Positions 56,572 to 64,000 of a stretch of DNA of 64,000 nt are shown here, one piece after another. The first letter of the stretch is position 1; each line of letters starts with the position of its first letter. The notes under the pieces are model-generated. The model did not search any database. It had not been told where the DNA came from and saw only the letters and a program-made list of their open reading frames with translations. The DNA is from Kribbella soli (GTDB taxonomy: Bacteria > Actinomycetota > Actinomycetes > Propionibacteriales > Kribbellaceae). Position numbers and translations under genes: made by a program. The stretch covers positions 434,001 to 498,000 of the forward strand of contig NZ_SJJZ01000001.1 of NCBI RefSeq assembly GCF_004331345.1, in the 5' to 3' direction.

Positions 56572-57198
56572 ATGGCGCCCCTCATCCAACTCATTCCCCG
56601 CGGTCCGTTCGGACGAGAGGACATCCAGGCTTTCGCCGAGGAACAGGGCTGGACACCTGCGGAGGTGACCGTGCCCGAGGGACCGATCGAGGAGCTGGCG
56701 TGGGTTCTCGGACTGGTCGACGCCGATAGTCCCGAGGACAGCGAAGAGATCGAGACAGTGGTGGTCCACTGGATCGAGGACCAGCGCTTCCAGGTCGACT
56801 ATCTGGCGGTCGAAGGAGACGATCCAGAGTCGTTCGCCGACTGGTTGCGCGGCGAACTGCCCCTTCATTCCGACCAGTCCTTGGCACAGTTGACGGCGAG
56901 CACCCGCGACGATGCGGCCCTCATGCGTGCTCTGCGTCGCCTGGGCGTCAACTACGCGGGAAGGGCGTTCGACAGTACGTCGTACGGGTTGCTGCGTTGG
57001 GCCCTGCACGACCCCGAACCTCTGGTCCGGCGGAACGCTCTGCTCGCCGCCTCTCTTCTGGACTGGCCTGAGCTTGTGCCGCTGCTGACCTACGTGAGCG
57101 AGACCGAGAACGATCTCGCCGTCAGGGAACAGGCCCTGACCACCCTCGACATCGTCCGCGACAGCACTGCTGCTCCACTCGGCGGCAGCGGCAACTGA
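56572..57198 (+). CDS. Protein of unknown function with HEAT-like C-terminus
   Basis: A 208-residue acidic, soluble protein. I do not recognise the family. Residues about 135-200 contain one or two HEAT-like helical repeats (LHDPEPLVRRNALLAASLLDWPELVPLL). The N-terminal half is alpha/beta. The start is uncertain: ATG 56572 is used here, and GTG 56542 (adding 10 residues) is the alternative; the nearest purine-rich site is GAGGGG at 56551-56556. A hairpin follows the stop. Confidence 0.65.
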   Translation: MAPLIQLIPRGPFGREDIQAFAEEQGWTPAEVTVPEGPIEELAWVLGLVDADSPEDSEEIETVVVHWIEDQRFQVDYLAVEGDDPESFADWLRGELPLHSDQSLAQLTASTRDDAALMRALRRLGVNYAGRAFDSTSYGLLRWALHDPEPLVRRNALLAASLLDWPELVPLLTYVSETENDLAVREQALTTLDIVRDSTAAPLGGSGN

Positions 57199-57206
57199 CC
57201 AGCCTG

Positions 57207-57224
57207 CTGTCGGAAAGCCGACAG
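57207..57224. terminator. Terminator hairpin
   Basis: CTGTCGG at 57207-57213 pairs with CCGACAG at 57218-57224 around AAAG, 8 bp after the stop of the HEAT-like gene and 10 bp before the next promoter. Confidence 0.75.
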
Positions 57225-57234
57225 TAGTGAGGTG

Positions 57235-57277
57235 TTGACAGTCGGTGTCCTTCTCGCGAAACGATGAGAGCGCTCTC
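57235..57277 (+). promoter_or_regulatory. GH64 gene promoter with LacI-type operator
   Basis: TTGACA at 57235-57240 is a consensus -35; a 17-bp spacer leads to a weak -10 (GAAACG, 57258-57263). Directly downstream is the perfect 12-bp palindrome GAGAGCGCTCTC at 57266-57277, whose GAGCGCTC core is that of CebR/CelR-type LacI repressors (published site TGGGAGCGCTCCCA). It lies on the start point, ideal for repression. The LacI gene is not in the window. Confidence 0.7.
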
Positions 57278-57302
57278 TCGGGGGGCGACGTGAGGAGGAA
57301 GA

Positions 57303-58496
57303 ATGCGCTTCAGAACCAGAGTCCTGGGTGTCGTCGCGGCTGCGGTGGCTGTGGCCGGCGTGCTGTCGGCGGCCCCGGAACGGTCGGCCGACGCAGCCGT
57401 ACCGGCGACGATTCCGCTGACGATCACGAACAACTCCGGCCGCGGCGACGCGGTCTACATCTACAACCTGGGCACGAACCTGGCCACCGGGCAGCAGGGC
57501 TGGGCCGACACCTCGGGCACGTTCCACGCCTGGCCGGCCGGCGGCAACCCGCCGACCCCGGCGCCGGACGCGTCGATCGCCGGACCCGCCAACGGGCAGT
57601 CCGTCACGATCCAGATGCCGAAGTTCTCCGGCCGCGTGTACTTCTCCTACGGCCAGAAGCTCGTCTTCCAGCTCACCACGGGCGGCCTCGTGCAGCCCGC
57701 CGTACAGAACCCGAGCGATCCGAACCGGAACATCCTGTTCCACTGGTCGGAGTACACGCTCAACGACAGCGGCCTGTGGATCAACAGCACGCAGGTCGAC
57801 ATGGTTTCGGCGCCGTACGCCGTGAGCGTGAAGGCCGGCGACGGGTCCACGAAGACCACCGGCCACCTCAAGTCCGGCGGCTACAACGCCGTCTACAACG
57901 GTCTCCGCAACGCCCCCGGTGGATGGGGCGGCCTGATCCAGACGGCACCTGACGGCTCGGTCCTTCGCGCGCTCTCCCCGCTGTTCGGCGTCGAGACCGG
58001 GGCGCTCCCGGCGAGCGCCATGGACGACTACATCAACCGTGTGTGGTCGAAGTACAGCTCGGAGACCCTGACGGTCACGCCGTTCGGCGACCAGCCGAAC
58101 ACCAAGTACTTCGGTCGCGTGTCCGGCGGCGTCATGAACTTCACGAACAGCTCCGGCGCTGTCGTGACGTCGTTCCAGAAGCCGGACTCGGCCAGCGTGT
58201 TCGGCTGCTTCAAGTTGCTCGACGCACCGAACGACCAGATCCGCGGCCCGATCTCGCGCACCCTGTGCGCCGGCTACAACCGCTCCACGCTGCTGACGAA
58301 CCCGAACCAGCCGGACCCCAACGACGCGAACTTCTACCAGGACGCGGTCACCAACCAGTACTCGAAGATCATCCACTCCCAGATGGCCGACGGCCACGCG
58401 TACGGGTTCGCCTTCGACGACGTCGGCAACCACGAGGCACTCGTCCACGACGGGAACCCGCAGCAGGCCGGACTGATCCTCGATCCGTTCAACTGA
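57303..58496 (+). CDS. Secreted glycoside hydrolase family 64 beta-1,3-glucanase
   Basis: A 397-residue exported protein. The Sec signal spans about 1-32 (MRFRTRVLGVVAAAVAVAGVL...DAAV). The GH64 fold is recognised from PLTITNNSGRGDAVYIYNLG and the active-site pair E150 (HWSEYTL) and D166 (NSTQVDMVS). They are 16 residues apart, as in the Streptomyces laminaripentaose-producing enzyme (E154/D170). It should cut fungal or plant beta-1,3-glucan into oligosaccharides outside the cell. It has no extra carbohydrate-binding domain. A GAGGAGG ribosome site precedes the ATG. It is controlled by the LacI-type operator upstream. Confidence 0.9.
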   Translation: MRFRTRVLGVVAAAVAVAGVLSAAPERSADAAVPATIPLTITNNSGRGDAVYIYNLGTNLATGQQGWADTSGTFHAWPAGGNPPTPAPDASIAGPANGQSVTIQMPKFSGRVYFSYGQKLVFQLTTGGLVQPAVQNPSDPNRNILFHWSEYTLNDSGLWINSTQVDMVSAPYAVSVKAGDGSTKTTGHLKSGGYNAVYNGLRNAPGGWGGLIQTAPDGSVLRALSPLFGVETGALPASAMDDYINRVWSKYSSETLTVTPFGDQPNTKYFGRVSGGVMNFTNSSGAVVTSFQKPDSASVFGCFKLLDAPNDQIRGPISRTLCAGYNRSTLLTNPNQPDPNDANFYQDAVTNQYSKIIHSQMADGHAYGFAFDDVGNHEALVHDGNPQQAGLILDPFN

Positions 58497-58499
58497 GGC

Positions 58500-58528
58500 T
58501 TGACACCTGCTTCGGTTAGTGGCAACTT
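58500..58528 (+). promoter_or_regulatory. Promoter of a leaderless ArsR gene
   Basis: TTGACA at 58500-58505, a 17-bp spacer and CAACTT at 58523-58528 place the start point at about 58535-58536, exactly the GTG of the ArsR gene. A direct repeat GGnAACTTACsG (58521-58532 and 58542-58553) overlaps the -10 and the first codons and may be the ArsR site. Confidence 0.6.
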
Positions 58529-58535
58529 ACCGTTC

Positions 58536-58871
58536 GTGGGAACTTACGGATCACTCGAAGCTGCCGGACCGGTGCTGGACGCGCTCGGCGACCCGACGCG
58601 CCGGGTGATCCTCGAGACGCTGCGTACTGGCGGGCCGTGCTCGGTCGGTGGACTGGCCGAGCGCGTGCCCGTCAGCCGGCCCGCGATCTCGCAGCACCTG
58701 AAGGTGCTCGGCGCGGTCGGTCTGGTGCAGCACGAGTCGCGCGGGACCCGCAACATCTACCGGGTCCATCAGGCCGGTCTCGGCGAGCTGCGCAGCTGGC
58801 TCGACCAGTTCTGGGGCGACGCCTTGCAGGCGTACGCCGACCACGTACAGCGGACCGAGGAGGGGAAATGA
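58536..58871 (+). CDS. ArsR family transcriptional regulator
   Basis: A 111-residue winged-helix regulator: VLDALGDPTRRVILETLRTGGPCSVGGLAERVPVSRPAISQHLKVLGAVGLVQHESRGTRNIYR in pattern, with no metal Cys pairs. The GTG at 58536 coincides with the predicted transcription start, so the mRNA is probably leaderless. The longer frame would use TTG inside the -35 box. The stop overlaps the SRPBCC start by 4 bp (ATGA). Confidence 0.9.
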   Translation: MGTYGSLEAAGPVLDALGDPTRRVILETLRTGGPCSVGGLAERVPVSRPAISQHLKVLGAVGLVQHESRGTRNIYRVHQAGLGELRSWLDQFWGDALQAYADHVQRTEEGK

Positions 58872-59317
58872 CTGTGGAACAAGACATCTCGCCATTGGTG
58901 AAGACCGTCGTCGTACCGGTCGGGGTCGACCGGGCGTTCGAGGCGTTCACCGCGGAGACGTCGGCGTGGTGGCCGTTGTTCAGCCACTCGGTCGGCGCGG
59001 CAGCGGCGAACGAGGTACGGCTGGAGGGCGCCGTCGGCGGGCGCATCGTCGAGTACGGCGCCGACGGCGAGATCGCCACCTGGGGCACCCTGTCGGACTG
59101 GGATCCGCCGAAGTCGCTGAGCTTCAGCTGGCACCCCGGCCAGGACCCGTCGGAAGCCGGGCAGGTCACGGTGACGTTCGACGCGACCGACGGCGGCACA
59201 CAGGTCCAGCTCGTGCACTCCGGCTGGGAGCGCCGCGGCGACGGCGGCCGGGCCCGCCTCAGCTACGACACGGGTTGGGACTTTGTGCTGGGCAAGTACG
59301 TCGAACACGCCCGATAG
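58868..59317 (+). CDS. SRPBCC domain protein
   Basis: A 149-residue START/AHSA1-like protein (VGVDRAFEAFTAETSAWWPLFSHSVG, then WGTLSDWDPPKSLSFSWHPG in conserved pattern). It is translationally coupled to ArsR (ATGA). It is the second ArsR-SRPBCC pair in the window, but here a Rieske oxygenase follows after 7 bp, giving a possible function: a ligand-binding partner in oxidation of an aromatic or amine. That link is an inference. Confidence 0.88.
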   Translation: MTVEQDISPLVKTVVVPVGVDRAFEAFTAETSAWWPLFSHSVGAAAANEVRLEGAVGGRIVEYGADGEIATWGTLSDWDPPKSLSFSWHPGQDPSEAGQVTVTFDATDGGTQVQLVHSGWERRGDGGRARLSYDTGWDFVLGKYVEHAR

Positions 59318-59324
59318 TGGATGG

Positions 59325-60440
59325 ATGGCGAATCCTCCCGTTGACGCGCGCGCACTGGAAGCCTCGCTGCGGCCGCATGGTGAATCGGTCATGCTGCCGC
59401 GAGCGGCGTACGTCGATCCGGAGGTGCTCGCCTGGGAACGCCGGCACTTCTTCGCCGGCACCTGGACGTGCCTCGGCCGCGTCGACGAGCTGTCCGACGG
59501 TACGACGTACCGCGAGGTCACCATCGGCGACATCGCGACCGTCGTCACGTTCGGGGACATACCGCGGGCGTTCGCGAACACCTGCCGGCATCGCGGTCAC
59601 GAGCTGCTCCAGCGGGACGAGACGAGTGACCGGCGAGCCGTGGTGTGCCCATACCACGGGTGGTCGTACGAGCTCGACGGGTCGGTGAAGGCCGCGCCGC
59701 GGATGGGCGATTGCTTCGACACGTCGCCGTACGGGCTGGTCGAACTGCCGGCCGCGGTGTGGCACGGCTGGCTGTTCGTGAACGCGACCGGTACGGCGGC
59801 GGCGTTCGAGGAGCATGTCGGCGGGCTCACCGACCTCGTCGCGCCGTACGCGCCGGAAACCCTTGTACTGAAGGCGCGGCACGCGTACGACGTGGCGGCG
59901 AACTGGAAGACGATCGTGGAGAACTACCACGAGTGCTACCACTGCCCGCTGATCCATCCCGAGCTGTGCAAGGTGTCGCCGCCGACGTCGGGCGACAACT
60001 GGAACCTGCCCGGCGCGTGGGTCGGCGGGCTGATGGACCTGCGACCGGACGCCGAGACGATGTCGCTCGACGGCCGGTCGCTCGGGGTCCCGATCCCCGG
60101 CGTCGACCCGCGTCAGGTCAACTACCTCGGACTGTTCCCGAACCTGCTGATCTCACTGCATCCCGACTACGTGATGACCCATCGCCTCGAGCCGCGCACA
60201 CCCGGCCTGACCGCGATCGAGTGCTCCTGGTACTTCCGGCCCGAGGTGACGGACCCGTCGTACGCCGTGGAGTTCTGGGACATCACGAACCGCGAGGACT
60301 GGGCCGCCTGCGAGTCGGTCCAGCGCGGCGCCGAGTCCCCGCACTTCCGCCCCGGCCCGCTGGCACCCGCCGAGGACGCCGTCTACCAATGGGTGACCAT
60401 GCTCGCCCGCGGCTACCTCGGCAAGCCGCTCAGCACCTGA
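59325..60440 (+). CDS. Rieske-type ring-hydroxylating/amine oxygenase alpha subunit
   Basis: A 371-residue oxygenase. The Rieske [2Fe-2S] ligands are C87 and H89 (TCRHRGHELL) and C108 and H111 (CPYHGW). The mononuclear iron motif is ECYHCPLIH (E203, H206, H211), with the third Asp ligand probably near residue 335. The layout resembles glycine betaine, choline or stachydrine monooxygenases as much as arene dioxygenases. No small subunit or reductase is adjacent, which favours the amine-type group. It is 7 bp after the SRPBCC gene. Confidence 0.9.
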   Translation: MANPPVDARALEASLRPHGESVMLPRAAYVDPEVLAWERRHFFAGTWTCLGRVDELSDGTTYREVTIGDIATVVTFGDIPRAFANTCRHRGHELLQRDETSDRRAVVCPYHGWSYELDGSVKAAPRMGDCFDTSPYGLVELPAAVWHGWLFVNATGTAAAFEEHVGGLTDLVAPYAPETLVLKARHAYDVAANWKTIVENYHECYHCPLIHPELCKVSPPTSGDNWNLPGAWVGGLMDLRPDAETMSLDGRSLGVPIPGVDPRQVNYLGLFPNLLISLHPDYVMTHRLEPRTPGLTAIECSWYFRPEVTDPSYAVEFWDITNREDWAACESVQRGAESPHFRPGPLAPAEDAVYQWVTMLARGYLGKPLST

Positions 60441-60441
60441 A

Positions 60442-60491
60442 GCGGGAACACCCGCCTGTGACTGGGCACTAGCAATAGCCTGTTCCCAGTC
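60442..60491. terminator. Two hairpins between convergent genes
   Basis: GCGGG-AACA-CCCGC at 60442-60455 follows the Rieske stop at once. GACTGGG (60460-60466) pairs with CCCAGTC (60485-60491) and can serve the convergent gene. Together they insulate the two units. Confidence 0.7.
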
Positions 60492-60509
60492 CCCCACGCC
60501 TATCCCCAG

Positions 60510-61118
60510 TCAGTAGCCCAGCGTGAAGCGGCGGCGGTTGTGGGCCGGCTGCTCCGCCTCGTTGATCACGGCTACTGCGTAGTCCTCGGCGGAGATGTGG
60601 TCGCCGATCGGCTCGTCCTGGCCGAGGCGGAAGACGCCGGTGCGCTCACCGGGGGCGATCACGAAGGCCGGGGACAGCATGGTCCAGTTCACGTCGCTCG
60701 CGCGCAGGTTCTCGAGCGCCTGCGACACGGTCAGCGACTCGTTCTTGTACTCGGCCGGGAAGTCCGGCCCGTCCACCACCCGGTTGCCGTTGACCACCAG
60801 GCTGCCGGCGCCCCCGACCACGAACAACCGGGTCGCCGTCCCCCGCACCGCGGCGATCAGGGTGTCGACCGCGTCCAGGTACTCCTGGTGGTCGCCGCCG
60901 GTGCGGCTCGGCCCGATCGCCGCGACCAGCGCGTCCGAGTCCGCCGCCAGCTCCTTGACGGTCGCGACGTCGTTCGCGCTCCCCTGCACCGCGCGGACGC
61001 CGTCCGGCAGCTCTCCGCCGGAGCGCGTCACGCCGGCCACCTCGTGCCCGCGACCGACCGCCTCGGCCGCCACCCGGCTGCCGACCATTCCACTCGCACC
61101 GAAGACCGCGATCTTCAT
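60510..61118 (-). CDS. NAD(P)-binding oxidoreductase (NmrA/SDR-like)
   Basis: A 202-residue Rossmann protein. The dinucleotide loop is VFGASGMVGSRVAAEAVGRGHEV (about 4-26). LFVVGGAGSLVVNGNRVVD and NWTMLSPAFVIAPGERTGVFR are typical of the NAD(P)H-binding (YwnB/BVR-B-like) group. It is probably a quinone or flavin reductase or a redox sensor. The divergent HxlR regulator 77 bp away is the likely controller, a pairing common in actinobacteria. Confidence 0.88.
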   Translation of the reverse strand: MKIAVFGASGMVGSRVAAEAVGRGHEVAGVTRSGGELPDGVRAVQGSANDVATVKELAADSDALVAAIGPSRTGGDHQEYLDAVDTLIAAVRGTATRLFVVGGAGSLVVNGNRVVDGPDFPAEYKNESLTVSQALENLRASDVNWTMLSPAFVIAPGERTGVFRLGQDEPIGDHISAEDYAVAVINEAEQPAHNRRRFTLGY

Positions 61119-61152
61119 CTCTACTCCTTGTCTGTTGACCTGACCTCGACGG

Positions 61153-61195
61153 TATCTATTGGTAACTGGCTACTTCAACGTGCTATAAGTACCTT
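61153..61195. promoter_or_regulatory. Divergent promoter/operator of the HxlR pair
   Basis: TATAAG at 61184-61189 is a good rightward -10, putting the transcript start at about 61195-61196, the GTG of the HxlR gene (leaderless). TAGATA on the opposite strand (61153-61158) is a leftward -10. Between them AAGTAnCC-type half sites face each other (61163-61175 inverted, 61188-61199 direct), forming an imperfect dyad for an HxlR dimer. Confidence 0.55.
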
Positions 61196-61558
61196 GTGGT
61201 AACCAAAGGCAACGCGTTCGATCCGAACTGCCCGACCCGCACGATCCTGGACCGGATCGGCGACAAGTGGACGGTGCTCGTCGTCCTGAGCCTGCGCAGC
61301 GGCCCGCTCCGTTTCACCGAGCTCCGCGACGGCATCGGCCGGGTCGCGCCCAAGGTCCTCACCCAGACCCTGCGCCGGATGGAGCGCGACGGCCTGATCA
61401 CCCGCGAGGTCTACCCGGAGATCCCGCCGCGCGTCGTCTACACCCTGACCCCGATGGGCGCGTCCCTGATCGAGCCGATCAGCGTGATCACCGACTGGGC
61501 AGAGACCCACGTGCCCGCAATCACCAGGGCGCAGCAGCGGTACGACGAACCCGCCTGA
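61196..61558 (+). CDS. HxlR family transcriptional regulator
   Basis: A 120-residue winged-helix protein (CPTRTILDRIGDKWTVLVVLSLRSGPLRFTELRDGIGRVAPKVLTQTLRRMERDGLITREVYPEIPPRVVYTLTPMG in pattern). A single Cys precedes the HTH (C12), as in redox- or aldehyde-sensing HxlR/QorR-type proteins. The GTG at 61196 matches a leaderless start. It most likely controls the divergent oxidoreductase. Confidence 0.92.
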   Translation: MVTKGNAFDPNCPTRTILDRIGDKWTVLVVLSLRSGPLRFTELRDGIGRVAPKVLTQTLRRMERDGLITREVYPEIPPRVVYTLTPMGASLIEPISVITDWAETHVPAITRAQQRYDEPA

Positions 61559-61639
61559 GATCATCCAGCTCACCGCTCAACCTTTCCTTCGGGTCACGCC
61601 ATCTCAAGGCTGACCGAGTTGAGTGAGATGGGGGTTGGA

Positions 61640-62158
61640 ATGGATCCAGGACGCGACCACGAATTCGCTGAGTTCGTGGACGGGCGGTTCACCGCACTGC
61701 AGAGGTTCGGCTACCTGCTGACCGGTGAATGGCACCTGGCCGAGGACCTGGTGCAAACCGCATTGACGAAGGTGTGGTTCCACCGGAACTCGTTGCGCAG
61801 CAGCAGCGCGCTGGAGAGCTACACCCGGACCGTGATGGTGAACACCAGCACGCAGTGGTGGCGCCGGAAGTGGCGCGGGGAGACACCGACCGAGCAGTTG
61901 CCGGAACCGCAGGCACGCGAGCAGTACGGCTCGGTCGACGACCGGGACCTGTTGCTGCGGGCACTCGCCGGACTCCCCCGCAGGACCCGCGCGACGCTGG
62001 TCCTGCGGTACTTCGAGGACCTTCCGGAGGCCGAGATCGCCCAGATCATGGGCTGCTCGGTCGGCACCGTGAAGTCGAACGTCTCCCGCGGACTGGCCAA
62101 ACTCCGTGAGCACCACCTCGTCGCCGCCGTTTCCGCTCCGGCCCAGAAGGAGGGCTGA
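61640..62158 (+). CDS. SigE-family ECF-type RNA polymerase sigma factor
   Basis: A 172-residue ECF sigma factor of the actinobacterial SigE/SigM-like (TIGR02983) group. Region 2 contains FGYLLTGEWHLAEDLVQTALTKVWFHRN; region 4 contains ALAGLPRRTRATLVLRYFEDLPEAEIAQIMGCSVGTVKSNVSRGLAKLRE in pattern. ATG 61640 was chosen; ATG 61628 is an alternative (4 residues longer). It is followed by its presumed membrane partner after 3 bp. The signal is unknown. Confidence 0.9.
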   Translation: MDPGRDHEFAEFVDGRFTALQRFGYLLTGEWHLAEDLVQTALTKVWFHRNSLRSSSALESYTRTVMVNTSTQWWRRKWRGETPTEQLPEPQAREQYGSVDDRDLLLRALAGLPRRTRATLVLRYFEDLPEAEIAQIMGCSVGTVKSNVSRGLAKLREHHLVAAVSAPAQKEG

Positions 62159-62161
62159 ACC

Positions 62162-62953
62162 ATGACCGACGATCTCAAGCAGCAGTTCGAACGGCTCGTC
62201 GCCGACCCGCCGCCACCCAGCGCGATGCCGAGCGAGTCCGTGTTCGCCCGGGTCCGGACCGCCCGGCGCCGTCGTACGGCCGGCGCATTGACCCTGGCCG
62301 CGGCCGCGGTAGTTGCCGTCGCTGTTGCCGCTGGCAACCTCGCGGACTTCAACAGCAGCCCGCCGATCACCAACAGCCCGAGCGCACCCGTGACGGTCGT
62401 CACGGGCCCGCCGACCGGTACGCCGTCGACAACCGCACCGACCACGGCCAGTTCGGCCACGACCGGGAGCACGCATCGGACGACGACCGGTACGCCGGGT
62501 ACCCCCACGGGCTCCGAGCGGCCGACCGGTACGACGACAACCGGGGCCGGCACCACCAACACGCCGCCACCGGTTCAGCCGCCGGCGCACCCGATCCAGG
62601 TCGGCGTCGTTCTCAAGCCCACCATCACCGGCCGCACCGTCGCGGTGAAGGTGACGGTCTCGGGCACCGTCATCGTGCCCAGGGCGGACGGGAAGGACCT
62701 GCCCGCCGACACCTCGTTCCTCAACCTCTCCGGCGGCACGCAGTACTACTGGGGCGACGGGGAGCAGGGCGGCTCGGACGGCGGCGCGGTGCAGTGCGGC
62801 GGCAAGACCCGGAGGACCGGTAGCGAGACGTACTCGATCGAGACGCACACCTACACGAAGCCGGGGACGTACACGCTGCGCTACGTCGTGTCGTACTGCA
62901 ACACCAAGGGCGGGTTCACGACCACCAAGACCGCCAAGGTGACGGTCAAATAG
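62162..62953 (+). CDS. Membrane-anchored partner of the sigma factor (putative anti-sigma)
   Basis: A 263-residue protein. An N-terminal cytosolic part of about 38 residues ([20 protein letters not shown]...RVRTARRRR) precedes one membrane helix (about 39-58). A Thr/Pro/Ser-rich linker (about 65-145) leads to a beta-rich extracellular domain (about 150-263) with a PKD-like end ([24 protein letters not shown]) and two Cys. No zinc anti-sigma HxxxCxxC motif is present, so anti-sigma function rests on position only. It overlaps the convergent ispH by 8 bp. Confidence 0.8.
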   Translation: MTDDLKQQFERLVADPPPPSAMPSESVFARVRTARRRRTAGALTLAAAAVVAVAVAAGNLADFNSSPPITNSPSAPVTVVTGPPTGTPSTTAPTTASSATTGSTHRTTTGTPGTPTGSERPTGTTTTGAGTTNTPPPVQPPAHPIQVGVVLKPTITGRTVAVKVTVSGTVIVPRADGKDLPADTSFLNLSGGTQYYWGDGEQGGSDGGAVQCGGKTRRTGSETYSIETHTYTKPGTYTLRYVVSYCNTKGGFTTTKTAKVTVK

Positions 62954-63977
62954 TCCAGGCGTGGTCGGAGGTGCCGGTGGTGGGGAGGCCGGCGGCCTTC
63001 AGGTCGGTGCGGAGGTCGCGCGGGAGGGCGAACGTCAGGCTCTCCTCCGCGGTGGTGACCTCCTGGACGTCGCCGTACCCGCGCTCGGCCAGCCAGCGCA
63101 GGACGTCGCGGACCAGCACCTCCGGCACGCTCGCACCACTGCTGACACCGACCGAGTCGACGCCGTCCAGCCAGGCCTCGTCGATCTCGTCGGCGAAGTC
63201 GACCAGGTAGCCGGCCTTCGCGCCGTGCTCGACCGCGACCTCGACCAGGCGCACCGAGTTCGACGAGTTCCGGGAGCCGACCACGATCATCAGGTCGGCT
63301 TCCGGGGCCAGCTTCTTGACCGCGGCCTGACGGTTCTGGGTGGCGTAGCAGATGTCGTCGCTCGGCGGGTCCTGCAGGTGCGGGAACCGCTCGCGCAGGC
63401 GCCGTACCGTCTCCATCGTCTCGTCGACCGACAGCGTGGTCTGGGACAGCCAGACGACCTTCTCGGGGTCACGGACGGTGACGTTCGGTACGTCGTCCGG
63501 GCCGTCGACGAGGTGGACGTGGTCGGGGGCCTCGCCGGAGGTGCCGATGACCTCCTCGTGGCCCTCGTGGCCGATCAGCAGGATGTCGTAGTCGGTCGCC
63601 GCGAACCGCTTCGCCTCGTGGTGCACCTTGGTGACCAACGGGCAGGTCGCGTCGATGGTCTTCAGCTGCCGCGCGGCCGCCTCCTCGTGCACCACCGGGG
63701 CGACGCCGTGCGCGGAGAAGATCACCGTCTCGCCCTCGGGCACCTCGTCGGTCTCGTCGACGAAGATCGCACCACGCTTCTGCAGCGTCTGTACGACGTA
63801 CTTGTTGTGCACGATCTCCTTGCGCACGTAGACCGGCGGCCCGTACAGGTCGAGCGCCTTCTCCACCGCCACCACGGCCCGGTCAACACCCGCGCAGTAC
63901 CCACGGGGGGCCGCAAGCAGCACCCGCTTGGTCCTCGTCGCGGTCGCGGTACCGGTGTCACCAGGCTGAGAAGTCAC
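62946..63977 (-). CDS. ispH: 4-hydroxy-3-methylbut-2-enyl diphosphate reductase
   Basis: A 343-residue [4Fe-4S] enzyme and the last step of the MEP pathway, making IPP and DMAPP. Cluster ligands are C28 ([13 protein letters not shown]), C112 ([11 protein letters not shown]) and C210 ([11 protein letters not shown]). [14 protein letters not shown] and [13 protein letters not shown] (proton-relay Glu) are conserved, and NSSNSVRL completes the substrate site. It shows that the host makes isoprenoids by the MEP route. It is the last gene in the window, and its start codon is 23 bp from the edge. Confidence 0.97.
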   Translation of the reverse strand: MTSQPGDTGTATATRTKRVLLAAPRGYCAGVDRAVVAVEKALDLYGPPVYVRKEIVHNKYVVQTLQKRGAIFVDETDEVPEGETVIFSAHGVAPVVHEEAAARQLKTIDATCPLVTKVHHEAKRFAATDYDILLIGHEGHEEVIGTSGEAPDHVHLVDGPDDVPNVTVRDPEKVVWLSQTTLSVDETMETVRRLRERFPHLQDPPSDDICYATQNRQAAVKKLAPEADLMIVVGSRNSSNSVRLVEVAVEHGAKAGYLVDFADEIDEAWLDGVDSVGVSSGASVPEVLVRDVLRWLAERGYGDVQEVTTAEESLTFALPRDLRTDLKAAGLPTTGTSDHAWTI

Positions 63978-64000
63978 GTCCCCATGGTACGGGCCGTGAT

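Noticed and set aside
1..64000. Mobile element, prophage, CRISPR or integrated plasmid
   Set aside because: No transposase, integrase, relaxase, phage structural gene or spaced direct repeats are visible on either strand. Base composition and codon use appear uniform throughout.
1..64000. tRNA or rRNA genes
   Set aside because: Intergenic gaps were read for cloverleaf patterns with a TTC-type T-loop and acceptor pairing and none was convincing. A covariance-model search would settle it.

Overview
The window is a stretch of very GC-rich chromosome from an actinobacterium. The evidence is the strong G/C third-codon bias, GTG starts, a mycothiol biosynthesis gene (mshB-like), a 7Fe ferredoxin of the actinobacterial FdxA type, the Sdh1-type succinate dehydrogenase operon, many one-component regulators (ArsR, HxlR, GntR, WYL, LuxR/LAL, SigE-like sigma) and a soil-type exported carbohydrate-enzyme set. 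The overall flavour fits a Propionibacteriales/Kribbella-like soil organism. That is an inference from gene content, not a computed placement. Almost all sequence is coding. I see no insertion sequence, integrase, phage gene, CRISPR array, rRNA or tRNA.

Layout. 1-8.3 kb: end of an unknown gene, a secreted two-domain peptidoglycan hydrolase, fdxA, a GNAT, a drug-type MFS exporter, an orphan PemK/MazF-like protein, a VanW-domain wall protein, a flavin reductase, mshB and a stand-alone LuxR-type HTH. 8.4-14.5 kb: a complete oligopeptide/dipeptide ABC importer, with the permease and ATPase genes first and the binding protein last behind a structured gap. 14.7-19.7 kb: divergent Nudix and conserved-hypothetical genes, then the sdhC-sdhA-sdhB operon, preceded by a candidate iron box and a hairpin over the sdhC start. 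19.7-20.1 kb is the only non-coding stretch over 300 bp. It holds a strong terminator, a 21-bp tandem repeat and a G-rich degenerate array. 20.1-30.5 kb: an AarF/UbiB-like kinase, an MFS exporter with a MerR-like promoter, an exported DUF4091 glycosidase-like protein, a pterin carbinolamine dehydratase, an exported beta-propeller, an acyltransferase-like protein, a lipoprotein deacetylase and a DedA/VTT membrane protein.

30.5-36.4 kb: a P450 directly behind a large LAL regulator, a divergent methyltransferase, and an ArsR-SRPBCC pair with its own dyad. 36.4-42 kb: a tightly overlapping aminophosphonate-type operon (FAD oxidoreductase, binding protein, ATPase, two permeases) with a PhnF-like palindrome at its promoter and a GntR/UTRA regulator upstream. 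No C-P bond cleaving enzyme is visible in it. 42-50 kb: DUF5302, LysE exporter, an unknown protein, an APH-like kinase, a methyltransferase, an ABC-2 exporter operon divergent from a WYL regulator with a symmetric dyad between them, and a methionine aminopeptidase divergent from a small XRE regulator. 50-64 kb: ychF, GNAT, DUF817, a chitooligosaccharide-deacetylase-like enzyme, an O-methyltransferase-like protein, rmuC, DinB, a GH64 beta-1,3-glucanase with a LacI-type operator, an ArsR-SRPBCC-Rieske oxygenase cluster, a NAD(P)-binding protein divergent from HxlR, a SigE-like sigma factor with a membrane partner, and ispH.

Recurring themes are local regulator/target pairs with readable dyads in short divergent gaps, several apparently leaderless regulator mRNAs, and many convergent 3' overlaps (6-41 bp). 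There is also a recurring coding-embedded double-CTAG palindrome. No single locus is demonstrably a new system. The best candidates for follow-up are the aminophosphonate operon without a lyase, the LAL-P450-methyltransferase locus, the WYL/ABC-2 module, the Map/XRE pair and the non-coding repeat region at 19.7-20.05 kb.
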